Shown: positions 53,985 to 63,397 of the stretch, piece after piece | Numbering within the stretch: position 1 is the stretch's first letter | Layout: each line of letters opens with the position of its first letter | NCBI GenBank assembly: GCA_016713175.1 | Contig: JADJPQ010000003.1 | Coordinates: 496,001 to 560,000 of the forward strand | Direction: 5' to 3' | Source: Planctomycetota bacterium | Lineage (GTDB): Bacteria; Planctomycetota; UBA1135; UBA2386 | DNA: 64,000 nucleotides | Made by a program: the position numbers and the translations under genes | Notes under the pieces: generated by a model | Told to the model about the DNA's origin: nothing | Databases searched by the model: none | What the model saw: the letters and a program-made list of their open reading frames with translations, nothing else

Positions 53985-55859
53985 TCACTCTTCGACGATC
54001 ACACTGCGCCCCTCGTCGTTCTCCGGCGGCAGTGCCGCACTCGCCTGCAACACCGTCAGGCCGGGTTGCACGACACACTGCCAGGCGTCGGCCAGGGCAT
54101 CCGGATCCCCGGCCCGATCGCACGCCAACACGGTCTCGACCAGCACGGTGCCGAAGTTGCGGTAGGCCTCGGCGGTCACTCCGAGCTTGCGGTGGCCGGC
54201 GGCAAGCCGGTCCAGCAGTGTCGGCATCGATTCGTCGTCGACTTCATAGTGCACGATCAGCAGCAGGATCGCTTCGCGGACGACCGACCACTGCGCTCGC
54301 CAGCGCGTGCCATCGATCCGCGTCGTGTCGAACAACCGGGCCTGGAACACCCGCCGCGAAGTCGCGCACACCGACAGCAGCCGTTCGTAGAACGCGGCGA
54401 AGAAGGCCGCCGCGCCTTTGGGTTCGGCCGTCAGTCGGCGCCAGCTCTCCCGGACCAGCGCGAGATCCAGCGAGCGCAGTTGTCCGAACTTCTGGAACTG
54501 CCGTTCGACCGCCTGCAGATCGGCAAACCGCGCTTTCGGCTGTGGCTGCAGCAGGCGGTGCACCGCGTCGGCAACCACTTGCGGGCAATGCCGGCGCAGC
54601 TCGACGAGTCCGGGCAGCGGTGCATCCTTGAAGTCGGTCAGGCTCAGCCGCGGCCGCACCGCCAGTCGTTGGCGCAGCATGTTGGCCCGGGCATCCAGGG
54701 CGGCCTGCGCCGCGGCGCCGCCGATCGATTCGTAGGCCAGCATGCCGAGCAGGTACTGTTCGGCAATCTGCGGGTTGGTGCCTTCCTTTGGCTTCCACAG
54801 GTACTCCGGCGGCACATGCACCAGATCCTCGGCGCGGTGCACCACCGGATCGAACGAACGCAGTTCCGCAGCCGGATCGCCGATCGACACGAACGGCGTC
54901 ATCGTCGGCACATCGAACGGCGGTTGCAGGATCACGTTCGACGATCGCAGCCTGGTCAACACCGCCGGCCCTTCGTCATCGCGGAAGTGCGCGAAACGCA
55001 GCACGTTGGCCATCGTCGCGACGACGCGGAGCGCGAGCGGCATCGGCAAACCGTCGCGATCGACCTGCAGACGTTCGCGGATGGTCTGACCGGGAACGTA
55101 CTGGCGGACGCACCAGAATGGGCTGCGCTCGAGTTGCGCGCGATGGATGCCGAGAACGCTCGGGTGCCGTGCCAGCCTGGCGCCGGCCTGCACCATCCTG
55201 GCGAACCGAGGCTCCACTTCCGGGCGGGCTGCGACGGTGACCGTGACCTGACGACCGAGCGTGGTGTCCGACCCGAGCCAGATGCGCGAGTTCGCGTTCT
55301 CGGCCAGCAGCGCCTGCAGGGAATAGCCGGCGTCGATGTTGCTCCGTCGCGCCGCATGGAGGTCGTCGTCGACGGCATCCGCGAGTGCCGCGCGCAGACG
55401 CAGCACCAGGGCTTCGGCGCCGTGCACCCCGGGCCCCGGCTGCGACACCGGTTCGCGCAACAGCGCCAGTCCCAGTCGATCGCGGAACTCGAAACTCGGC
55501 CACCAGGACTCGCCGCCGGCGATCGGCACCCAGTTCAATCGGAAACGCAGGTCGGCGGCACGTTCGCGGATTGCCGGCAGCTCGATGTTGCGGATGAACT
55601 CCGAGCCGAAGAAGCTCGCTCCGCACAGCAGCACGGCCGCATCGGACCGGCCGATCTCGGAACGGATCCGCTCCACCAGCCGGTCACCGCCCCGGAGCCA
55701 GTCCTCGTCAATCCACAACCGCCAGCGGCGCCCAGGCGTCACCAGGTCGTCGCGGAAGCCCGGCAGGTCCACCAGCCAACGTTCGCTGGCAGAATAGCTG
55801 ATGAAAATCTGCCCCGGTGGTCTCGGATCCGAACCCGGTGGGGTCTCCGCACCGCTCAT
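53985..55859 (-). CDS. TIR-pseudokinase-globin fusion protein
   Basis: The 624-residue protein has three parts. Residues 15-150 form a TIR-type domain (GQIFISYSASERWLVDL, WRLWIDEDWLRGGDRLV, SEFIRNIELPAIRE, with the candidate catalytic Glu in IELPA). Residues 205-400 resemble a kinase in layout but lack its key residues. The ATP-site Lys, HRD and DFG are replaced (VTVTVAARP, SSNVILQ, SIGDPAA), so it is a pseudokinase. Residues 462-604 are a globin domain (SLDLALVRESWRRL, FFAAFYERLLSV, SRRVFQARLFD), with a proximal-type His at 556 in LAAGHRKLGV and an AW near the end. TIR domains commonly cleave NAD+. A haem or gas sensor coupled to a TIR effector would be a new arrangement. The start at 55859 was chosen because the TIR begins 16 residues later. 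Confidence 0.88.
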   Translation of the reverse strand: MSGAETPPGSDPRPPGQIFISYSASERWLVDLPGFRDDLVTPGRRWRLWIDEDWLRGGDRLVERIRSEIGRSDAAVLLCGASFFGSEFIRNIELPAIRERAADLRFRLNWVPIAGGESWWPSFEFRDRLGLALLREPVSQPGPGVHGAEALVLRLRAALADAVDDDLHAARRSNIDAGYSLQALLAENANSRIWLGSDTTLGRQVTVTVAARPEVEPRFARMVQAGARLARHPSVLGIHRAQLERSPFWCVRQYVPGQTIRERLQVDRDGLPMPLALRVVATMANVLRFAHFRDDEGPAVLTRLRSSNVILQPPFDVPTMTPFVSIGDPAAELRSFDPVVHRAEDLVHVPPEYLWKPKEGTNPQIAEQYLLGMLAYESIGGAAAQAALDARANMLRQRLAVRPRLSLTDFKDAPLPGLVELRRHCPQVVADAVHRLLQPQPKARFADLQAVERQFQKFGQLRSLDLALVRESWRRLTAEPKGAAAFFAAFYERLLSVCATSRRVFQARLFDTTRIDGTRWRAQWSVVREAILLLIVHYEVDDESMPTLLDRLAAGHRKLGVTAEAYRNFGTVLVETVLACDRAGDPDALADAWQCVVQPGLTVLQASAALPPENDEGRSVIVEE

Positions 55860-55975
55860 GCGGGCATGTTGCGGTGGTGTCGAGGGCCGCGCAAGCAAAC
55901 GACCAGGATCCGCCGCATCGGGCGCCGTTCGACTCCAGTCGACTGCGCAGGGCGATTGTGCTTCGGGAGGGCCGA

Positions 55976-57271
55976 TCAGCGTACCCGGATCATCATGGCG
56001 TCGCTGACCGTCAGACCAAGCGCGTTCACCGTCGATGCGTGCGCCGCCTGCGAGAACAGATCGAGGCCGGCCAACGCGGGCGCAGCGGGCACCTGGAAGG
56101 CGTGCGCTGCCTTGCCGACGCCGTCCAGGGTGACGATCCAGGGATCGTCGCCCGACACCAACACGCTGCAGCCGGGAGCGCCCATCGGCCCCAGATCGAG
56201 CGGCAGTGGCACGTGCCACCGGGTTTCGCTGAGGCCGAGCCAGATGACACCGGCGGAGTTCGGTTCGGCGTCCCGCAACGTGATCGAGAACGTGCGCCCG
56301 GGCGCCGGCAACCCGGCCCAACCGAGCTTGGCGTCGCGGCCAGTGGCGTTGTCACAGCCGAGGCCGAACGGCTCGAACGGTCGCGCCGAAGTGCTCTGTA
56401 GTTCATTCAGGCCGACCAGTGGGATCGGGAACCACAGCGACCATACGCCGCTGCCATAGGTCTGCTCCCACAATGCCGAGAGGCCCCCCATCGTCGCGAT
56501 CAGCCCCACCATGATGGTGTCTGTCCACGGGTCGTAAGCCAGCACCGTCGGCTTGGTGTCGGTGCCCCAGCTGTAGACCCGATAGAACAACGGATCCGGC
56601 GGCGGTGGCGACAGAGCTGTCATCGCACCGGTTTCCGGATCGATCAGCAACAGATTGTCATCCAGCAGCAGGAGCCTGCCATCGGGACCGATCGTCAAGC
56701 CAAGACGGCTCCTGGCCGAGAACCGGACGGGCAAAGAAGCGATCGGCCGAGGCGCCAGGGGACGGCGGCGGGTATCGACGCCGAACACGTGGAACGTGTT
56801 CGAGGCGTGCACTGGAACGACCCAGTACAGGTTGCGGCCATCGTATGCGGCCCGACCGGCCGAGAACTGGCCTGCTACAGTCGTAGCCGAGTGTGGTGGG
56901 GTTTTGGAGACAAATGATACTGTCTGAGCCGAATCGTCAACCACCAGCAGGTGGGACCGGTCTGCGTGAACGGAACCGTACAACACCCCGCCGAACAGCA
57001 GCGGCCCGTAGTTCAGTTGGGGTGGCTGGTACAGGACAGCATAGACGCCTTCCCCGTAATTGTACCGAAACAACTCACCCCGCTCGTCCACAACGATGGA
57101 CACCAGCCTTCCCGTCAGCGCGAATGCCCATGATGCGCCGTTCCGATCCAACACATCCAGACCGTTGGGATAGGATACAACCCATCCGCTTCCTGGAATC
57201 TGCGCAGCGCCAGAATGAGCGAGTAACGCGGAGCCAAGAATCCCCGGCAGGGTCCATTTGGAACGGCTCAT
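55976..57271 (-). CDS. Secreted beta-propeller-like protein with shared C-terminal domain
   Basis: The 431-residue protein has a signal peptide (LPGILGSALLAHSGAAQ). A propeller-like region follows (LDVLDRNGASWAFALTGRLVSIVVDERGELF, GRLLLLDDNLLLIDPETG). The C-terminal 110 residues start FGLGCDNATGRDAKLGWAG and end SDAMMIRVR. Its ATG overlaps the stop of the upstream gene (ATGA), which fixes the start and makes a two-gene unit with the repeat-switched gene. Function unknown. It is probably a surface or matrix protein. Confidence 0.8.
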   Translation of the reverse strand: MSRSKWTLPGILGSALLAHSGAAQIPGSGWVVSYPNGLDVLDRNGASWAFALTGRLVSIVVDERGELFRYNYGEGVYAVLYQPPQLNYGPLLFGGVLYGSVHADRSHLLVVDDSAQTVSFVSKTPPHSATTVAGQFSAGRAAYDGRNLYWVVPVHASNTFHVFGVDTRRRPLAPRPIASLPVRFSARSRLGLTIGPDGRLLLLDDNLLLIDPETGAMTALSPPPPDPLFYRVYSWGTDTKPTVLAYDPWTDTIMVGLIATMGGLSALWEQTYGSGVWSLWFPIPLVGLNELQSTSARPFEPFGLGCDNATGRDAKLGWAGLPAPGRTFSITLRDAEPNSAGVIWLGLSETRWHVPLPLDLGPMGAPGCSVLVSGDDPWIVTLDGVGKAAHAFQVPAAPALAGLDLFSQAAHASTVNALGLTVSDAMMIRVR

Positions 57272-59270
57272 TCGACCGCCCCCGTTGGCACGGCGCCGAC
57301 CCAGGTGCCTCGCGACGCCGACCACGCACCAGTTGCTTGCCAGTTGCCCGGGGTGACTTCTTCTTCTTCTTCGACGAACATCTGGACGAAGATCGTGTCG
57401 CCCGTCAGGACATCCGTGGCAGGCAACACGAAGACGTCGCTGCCGTAGCTGGGATTGGCAAAGAAGTCGAATGACTGCGTGATGTCCAGATTGAAGTCCA
57501 CGTCCCGCGTGACCCCATTGTGGGTCCAAGGTCGGGTCGCCAACGTCGGCACCACATTCTCGGCGCGTGCCAGCCACCACTTGTATCGCACGCGCTTCCC
57601 TGACGGCGAGAATGCCGCCAGACGCGACCTGTTCTCGTCCATCAACAGGACCGGTACGCCGGCACGCACAGGACCGGACGGAGCGATGATCCTCGGAAAG
57701 ACGCCAGGCGATGCCGATGGCGTGCTTCCGCTGGTGCCTTGAAACGGCGTCGATCGCCAGTATCGGTTCAAGTGGCCGTGATTGACTCGGAAGCTCACCG
57801 CTCCCTTCTCGCCACCAGCGACATGCACGACACCGGAATCGTGGTACGGGACGACATCCCAGGCGCCACGATAATTGTCCAGGACGACGTAGATGCTCTT
57901 GACGGCTTGGCTCGGAAACTGCGTGGGAACAGACCACGTCGTGTATGGCGACGGAAAGGACGCGTTGACGAAGTCGAAGCTGGCGAGCACAACTGTCGTT
58001 CCGCCGGAGATGTCGACCAGGCTGATGCCATCCGTGTAGTGGGCCAGGAATACCGTCCGGCCATTGCCTCGCATGTTGTGGGCCAGGCTCGCTTCTGCGT
58101 CATGGCCTGGCGTGCCGTAGGGATAGCCAGCCTTGCCCAGGAACGGAATGTGCTCCACTGACTGACCGCCACTGATGTCGAGGCGCAGTCGCTCCATGTT
58201 ATTTCGTATGCCGGGTGGGTCCGCATCTTCTTCGAGCGACCACAAGTGGGGCAGCGGGAACGGTGCTTCGTCGACATAACAACTATGACCACCTGCGTAC
58301 GCTGTGGTAATCGTGGCCTTCGGCGTCGACGCGCCAGTGACGGGCAGAGAAAACACGTGCACGGCTTTCGGAACCGCGAGCGAAACCCAGACCTTGCCGT
58401 TCTTCAGGAAGCCTTCATGGAACCCCATGCTCGTATTCCCGAAACCAGGATAGTCCTTGACCCAGGTCAGGCTCGCGAAGTTCGTCGCCGACAGATTGAA
58501 CGTCCTGAATTGTGCATGGTCATCATCGGCGATGAACAACTGCTTGTGCTGCTGATCCACCACGATGTGATGGCCTACGCCGATCGGGTTGCCGTTGCTG
58601 GTCACCGTCACCCAGGTGTCAAGGTTGGCTGTGTCTATCGAGAGCAGCCCGGCGTTCGGTCCCGACGTCTCACGGAACACCCGCAAGCACCAGATCCCAG
58701 GCCGCAACTTGTTGACCGCGTAGATTGCGAATTCGTTCGCCGACAACTGGAACGCCGCCACCTCACGGTTGGTCGTGTCGCGACTTCCCCAGTCGGACTG
58801 CGCCGCGCCGCAGTACGCAGGGTAGAGTGGACTGGACGAGCCGTTGAGTACGGACAGGTAGGCGTGCGCAACCTGGTTTTGCTCCTCGACAAACTGCAAC
58901 CGGTTCGATGCCGGAAACCCAGAGGCCATCACGGCCGTCGGACTCGGCGTGACGTCGATCAGGAACACTCCGTCTGAGCGCCCGACCGCCAGATACTCCC
59001 GATCATCGTTCGGATCCTCGGTGCCCATCGGATCGACGAACGCCACCATGCCGGAGACGCGCGCGCACAACCGCGTCGAGTCGAACCCCGGATCTCCCGG
59101 GCGCGGAAATGCCTCGATCGGCACGAAGGTCCCAGGCGTCGGTGTTGCGGCGTTCGTCGGGTAGTTGCCGCGACTCCATCCGGCCTGCGCCATGAGCGAA
59201 CTACTCAGGGCGAGAGCAGAGCAGAGCAGAGCAGAGCAGAGCAGAGCAGAGCAGAGCAGACGCGTTGCAT
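57268..59270 (-). CDS. Secreted protein with a repeat-encoded, currently out-of-frame signal peptide
   Basis: The 641-residue reading frame 59193-57268 begins MAQAGWSRGNYP and lacks a Shine-Dalgarno. It contains propeller-like repeats (GVFLIDVTPSP, GISLVDISGGTT), a Glu-rich tail (VEEEEEVTPGN) and the 4-base overlap to the next gene. A start with AGGAGG five bases before its ATG (59270) begins 77 bases upstream. The distance is not a multiple of three, so translation from 59270 stops at 59205. With one repeat unit fewer, it would read in frame as a good signal peptide ending SSSLMAQA, directly before the mature start. Sequencing error in the repeat is the main alternative. Confidence 0.8.
59216..59260. 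repeat. Nine tandem copies of GCAGA in a signal-peptide coding region
   Basis: Nine perfect GCAGA units (59216-59260) are followed toward the gene by a partial unit (59213-59215). On the coding strand this is TCTGC, which encodes the same Cys-Ser-Ala-Leu-Leu cycle in any reading frame. The hydrophobic core of a signal peptide is therefore kept regardless of repeat number, but the frame of the downstream gene is not. Only copy numbers of 5, 8, 11 and so on put it in frame. Nine copies, as seen here, is the OFF state. Confidence 0.95.
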
Positions 59271-59275
59271 CAAAG

Positions 59276-59281
59276 CCTCCT
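59276..59281 (-). promoter_or_regulatory. Strong ribosome binding site of the repeat-switched gene
   Basis: AGGAGG lies five bases before the ATG at 59270, at ideal spacing. It decides the start, because the internal ATG at 59193 has no such site. Confidence 0.8.
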
Positions 59282-59483
59282 GGGGCGGGACAAACGTCTT
59301 TACGCCGCCAACCACTGTAGCAGGCTCCCTATACACTGCCAACCCAAGGCGTCCGGTCGTTTCGACTGCCGACGCCCGAGACACTCTCGCAGGCAAGCAA
59401 GCAAACATGGCGCCGATGCCCGCGGTCCATACGCTGGTGCTCCGCGCCTTGGGCGCCTCACGCAACCCGAGCGAACGAAACCC

Positions 59484-60581
59484 ATGGGCCTATCCGCTGG
59501 CATCGTCGGCCTGCCGAACGTCGGCAAGACCACCATCTTCCAGGCGATCACCCTGTCCACCACAGGCGAGCGCAGCAACTACATGTTCTCGACCACCGAG
59601 CCGGTCCCCGGCGTGGTCACCGTGCCCGACGACCGCCTGCCGATCCTCGGCGCCCTCGTGCACACCAAGAAGCTCGTGCCGGCGCAGATGCACGTGACCG
59701 ACATCCCCGGCCTGGTCTCCGGCAGCAGCAGCGGCGAAGGCATGGGCATCGGCTTCCTCGGCGCGATCAAGGAGAGCGACGCCCTGCTGCACGTGGTCCG
59801 CTGCTTCGACAAGGAAGGCGTGCTGCACGTCAGCGGCACCGTCGACCCGGCCGCCGATGCCGAGATCGTCGAGATGGAACTGATGCAGGCCGACCTGCAG
59901 ACCCTGAAGCGCAGCGCCGAACGGGTAGCCAAGAAGGCGCGCGCCGGCGACGCCGAGTCCAAGTTGCAGCTCGCCGCGTTCGAGAAGGCGATCGCCGCAC
60001 TCGATGGCGGCACGCTGCTGCGCCAGATCACGTTCACCGACGCCGAGAAGAAGCTGCTGTATCCGTTGTTCCTGCTGACTGGCAAGCCGGTGCTGTTCAT
60101 CGCCAACGTCGGCGACGACGACCTCGAAGGCTCCGGCAAACACGTGCAGGCCCTGCGCGAATACGCGAAGAAGACCGGCGCCCAGGTCTCCCACATTTGC
60201 GGCGACCTCGAAGCCGAGTTCGTCCGGATGGCCGAGGACGAGCGCAAGCAGTTCATGCAGGATCTCGGCTTCAAGGAATCGGGGCTGGCGCGGCTGATCC
60301 ACCGCGCGTTCGACCTGCTCGGCTTGCAGACCTACTTCACCGCCGGCGAGAAGGAGACGCGCGCCTGGGTGATCCACAAGGGCGACACCGCGCCGGTCGG
60401 GGCCGGCGTGATCCACACCGACTTCGTCAAGAAGTTCGTCCGCGCCGAGATCTATCGCTACGAGGACATCGTCGCACTGAAGACCGAGAAGGCGATCAAG
60501 GACGCCGGCAAGATGCGGCTCGAGGGCAAGGACTACGTGCTGCAGGACGGCGACGTCTGCAACTTCCTGATCGCCAACTGA
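59484..60581 (+). CDS. ychF: Ribosome-associated GTPase/ATPase YchF
   Basis: The 365-residue protein has P-loop GLPNVGKTTIFQAIT, G3 DIPGLVSGSSSGEGMG, a nucleotide-base motif in FIANVGDDDLEG, a coiled helical insertion, and a C-terminal TGS domain (FTAGEKETRAWVIHKGDTAPVGAGVIHTDF in outline). YchF (OLA1 family) hydrolyses ATP and acts on ribosomes and stress responses. The ATG at 59484 gives the standard start. It is divergent from the repeat-switched gene, with 213 bases between the starts. Confidence 0.96.
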   Translation: MGLSAGIVGLPNVGKTTIFQAITLSTTGERSNYMFSTTEPVPGVVTVPDDRLPILGALVHTKKLVPAQMHVTDIPGLVSGSSSGEGMGIGFLGAIKESDALLHVVRCFDKEGVLHVSGTVDPAADAEIVEMELMQADLQTLKRSAERVAKKARAGDAESKLQLAAFEKAIAALDGGTLLRQITFTDAEKKLLYPLFLLTGKPVLFIANVGDDDLEGSGKHVQALREYAKKTGAQVSHICGDLEAEFVRMAEDERKQFMQDLGFKESGLARLIHRAFDLLGLQTYFTAGEKETRAWVIHKGDTAPVGAGVIHTDFVKKFVRAEIYRYEDIVALKTEKAIKDAGKMRLEGKDYVLQDGDVCNFLIAN

Positions 60582-60587
60582 TCGGGC

Positions 60588-63137
60588 TCAGCGGCCGGCC
60601 ACGCGCAGCTCGTGGATCGACCACCACAGGCCGTCGGTCCTACCGGTCTGTTCGATGCGCAGGAACCGCGCCGCCCGCGGCGCCGCGATCGCGATCGCGA
60701 CCTGCGGCGCCGAACCTTCGCCGACGCTGACCGGCTCGCTCCACGTCAGGCCGTCGTCCGACAGCCGCACCGAATAGCCGCGCGGGTAGTCGCCGGTCGA
60801 CGACGCGGCGTCGAGCAGCAGTTCGCGCACGGTGAACGGCATCCCGAAATCGACCTGGAACCACATGCCCGGCGTCATCGGCGTGCCGGTCGACCAGCGC
60901 GAACCGACGTCGCCATCGATCGCCCGCGCCAGCGCTTCGTGCTCGTGACTGGCGGTCAGCACCCACGACGCCATCTTGTCCTTGCCGACCGGCAGCAGTT
61001 GTTCGATCTCGTCGACGGTCCACGGCTTGGTCCGCCCCGCATGCGCCGCGCGCACGCGCGCAACTTCGGCGACCGCCATCGGTGCCCCGGCGTTGCCGAA
61101 CGCATTGCGCACGAAGGTCAGCACATCGGCGATCCAGGCGTCGTTGTTGGCACCCTGCGGTGCCATCAGGTTGCCCGGATAGGTCACGCCATCGATCGCC
61201 CCGGTCATGCCGTGCAGCAGGATCCGCGCCGCCGCTTCGTCGCTGTGCAGCAACCAGCGCGAACCCGAAAGCGGCGGCGCCAGGCGCAGTGCGCCGGCCA
61301 CCGTGCCGCGGCCATCGGCGCCATGACAGGCAATGCACAGCGTCCGGAAGATCTCGCGGCCTGCGCGCCAACGCTTCAGATCGGCGGCCTCCAGGCGTGC
61401 CAAACCAGGCTCGTCGCCGTCGCCGCCGCGCTGCAACGACGACCGGCCGATCGCCTGCAGCAGTTCGCTCTTCGGATGCGCCGCCATCAGATCGATCACG
61501 AAGTCACGGCCGGCATCGCCGGGCACATGGCGCAGTGAACGCAGCACCTGGGCCCGCACGTCCCACGACGGATCGATCGACAGCTTGCGCAGCATCGGCA
61601 GCAACTGCTGGTCGCCCTGCCGCAGCAACGTCTCGGCGACCCGCACCGCGGTCTCGCGCACCCGGGCATCGGCATCGGCCAGCGTTGCCGCCAGCACCTC
61701 GCGCGTCGTCGCGCCGAGACCATCGAGCGTCCACAGTGCATGCACCCGGCCCAGCGGCGACCCGGACTTCGCCAGTTCGCGCAACGCCGGCACCGCCGCC
61801 TGACCCTGCCGCAACACCAACAGCTTCTGCGCGGTGTCCCGCCGCCAGCCATCGACATGATCGAGCGCCGCCACCAGTTCCGCCGCGCTGGCGCGCAGCA
61901 GCGCCGGCGCCGGTTGCGGCCGGCGGCTCGCATGCACCAGCCGCCAGATGCGGCCGCGGCCGATGTTCTTGTCGAGCCCCAGTTCGACGACCTGCGGCCG
62001 CAGGTAGCTGCCATCGCGCACCCAGTTGCTCTCCTGGATGATGCCGCGGTACATGTCGACGAAGTACAGGGCGCCGTCGGGCCCGTTCGCCGACCAGATC
62101 GGCCGGAAGTTGGGGTCGGTGCTGCGCAGGAACTCACTGCCCGGATGCGCATTGCGCAACACGCGCTTGCCCTGGTGCACATCGACCTTGGCGCGCCGCA
62201 CCAGGCGGCCGACCGGTTCACACAGGAAGTAGTCGCCGTAGGTGTCCGCCGGCAGCGCCGAGCCCCGCTGGATCGACTGCCCGCAACAGCCGGTCATGTG
62301 ATTCAACGTGCCGTCCGCCTTCAGGCGACCCGGTCCGCCCTGCACGTCGGGCAACGCCACCAGCGGAAACGGTTCATGGAAACCGTTCTCGAACTGTTCC
62401 GGCAGGTCGAGCCAGCCGTAGTGCAATGGCTGCTGGAACGCGTAGGCCGGCCGTTCGCCGCCCGCGGACGACAGGAACGCGCGCCCGAGATCGTCGACCG
62501 CCATGCCCCACTGCGCGAACTCGTGCGGCACGTCCTCGGCGACCAGCTTGCCATCGGCACCAAAGCGCAGCCGCTTGCTGCCCATCGCCGAGCTGAGCCA
62601 ATTGTCGAGACCCCAGGTCAGCGCGCTGTCCTGGTGTTCGAGGTTGGCGCCGCTCTTGCCGTACTCGAAGACGACCTCCTTGCTCTCCGGCACGCCGTCG
62701 CGATCGGCGTCGCGATAGCTCCACAACACACCATCGTAGGTGCCCATCACCAGCACCCGATCGTCGAGCGGCAACACCATGCGCGGCAGCACCAGGCCAT
62801 CGGCGAACGTCACCACTTCGTCCATGCGGCCGTCGCCGTCGCGGTCGGTCAGGCGGACGACCCGCGACTTCGGTTCGTCGGTGCCGGTGCCGTCGACGTC
62901 CTGCACGTAGGTGCGCATCTCGGCGACGTACATGTGGCCGTCGGCGTCCCAGGTGCACAGCACTGGCTCGACCACCATCGGTTCGGCGGCGACGAGCTCC
63001 AACCGGTAACCCGGCGGCAGGTGGAACGTCGCGGCTTCGGCCTCGGGCGACAGCGGCGCCATCGAGGCGGGACGGGCGGGGCGCTGGGCGCAGAGCAGCG
63101 GCAGGAACGCGGCGGCGGTCAGCGAGATGCGGAGCAT
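60588..63137 (-). CDS. Secreted PVC-type dehydrogenase-like protein with HEAT, cytochrome c and discoidin-like domains
   Basis: The 849-residue protein has a signal peptide (LTAAAFLPLLCAQ) and a PVC-type dehydrogenase propeller domain (FHLPPGYRLELVAAEPMVVEP, TYGDYFLCEPVGRLVRR, GPDGALYFVDMYRGIIQESNWVR in outline). HEAT-like repeats follow (AVPALRELAKSGSP, VAETLLRQGDQQL). One c-type haem site (CIACHGADGRGT) lies near residue 595. A C-terminal discoidin/F5-8-type domain follows (SRWSTGTPMTPGMWFQVDF, ARFLRIEQTGRTDG). Proteins of this layout are numerous and largely specific to Planctomycetes and relatives. Substrate unknown, possibly a sugar derivative. Confidence 0.9.
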   Translation of the reverse strand: MLRISLTAAAFLPLLCAQRPARPASMAPLSPEAEAATFHLPPGYRLELVAAEPMVVEPVLCTWDADGHMYVAEMRTYVQDVDGTGTDEPKSRVVRLTDRDGDGRMDEVVTFADGLVLPRMVLPLDDRVLVMGTYDGVLWSYRDADRDGVPESKEVVFEYGKSGANLEHQDSALTWGLDNWLSSAMGSKRLRFGADGKLVAEDVPHEFAQWGMAVDDLGRAFLSSAGGERPAYAFQQPLHYGWLDLPEQFENGFHEPFPLVALPDVQGGPGRLKADGTLNHMTGCCGQSIQRGSALPADTYGDYFLCEPVGRLVRRAKVDVHQGKRVLRNAHPGSEFLRSTDPNFRPIWSANGPDGALYFVDMYRGIIQESNWVRDGSYLRPQVVELGLDKNIGRGRIWRLVHASRRPQPAPALLRASAAELVAALDHVDGWRRDTAQKLLVLRQGQAAVPALRELAKSGSPLGRVHALWTLDGLGATTREVLAATLADADARVRETAVRVAETLLRQGDQQLLPMLRKLSIDPSWDVRAQVLRSLRHVPGDAGRDFVIDLMAAHPKSELLQAIGRSSLQRGGDGDEPGLARLEAADLKRWRAGREIFRTLCIACHGADGRGTVAGALRLAPPLSGSRWLLHSDEAAARILLHGMTGAIDGVTYPGNLMAPQGANNDAWIADVLTFVRNAFGNAGAPMAVAEVARVRAAHAGRTKPWTVDEIEQLLPVGKDKMASWVLTASHEHEALARAIDGDVGSRWSTGTPMTPGMWFQVDFGMPFTVRELLLDAASSTGDYPRGYSVRLSDDGLTWSEPVSVGEGSAPQVAIAIAAPRAARFLRIEQTGRTDGLWWSIHELRVAGR

Positions 63138-63397
63138 CCGGGGAGTTCTACCCGCCCGAACCAGGCGTCGGCGAGGTAGCGCTGCGCGGCAGTTCGTCAC
63201 CTGCCGGCGATGAGGGGCGACATGTTCCACGGAACGCCTCCGACCTTCGATGCAGTGCCGACAACCGTCCGCAACTTCGCAGCCTCCCTGCGCTCGATGC
63301 AATTCCGCACACCGCCGTCCGGAAGCCGGGCCGCACCACGCTTCCTCCGCACCGCCGTCGCCGCCGACCGCGCTGTCCCTATGCTCCTCGCCCCCGC

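Noticed and set aside
59216..59260. GCAGA repeats as a CRISPR-like or satellite array
   Set aside because: Units are 5 bases without spacers and lie inside a coding start, so a simple-sequence contingency repeat explains them better.
59205..59465. The 86-codon frame that includes the pentanucleotide repeat
   Set aside because: It is not an independent gene. Its last 21 codons, from the ATG at 59270, are the off-frame reading of the signal peptide of the gene at 57268.
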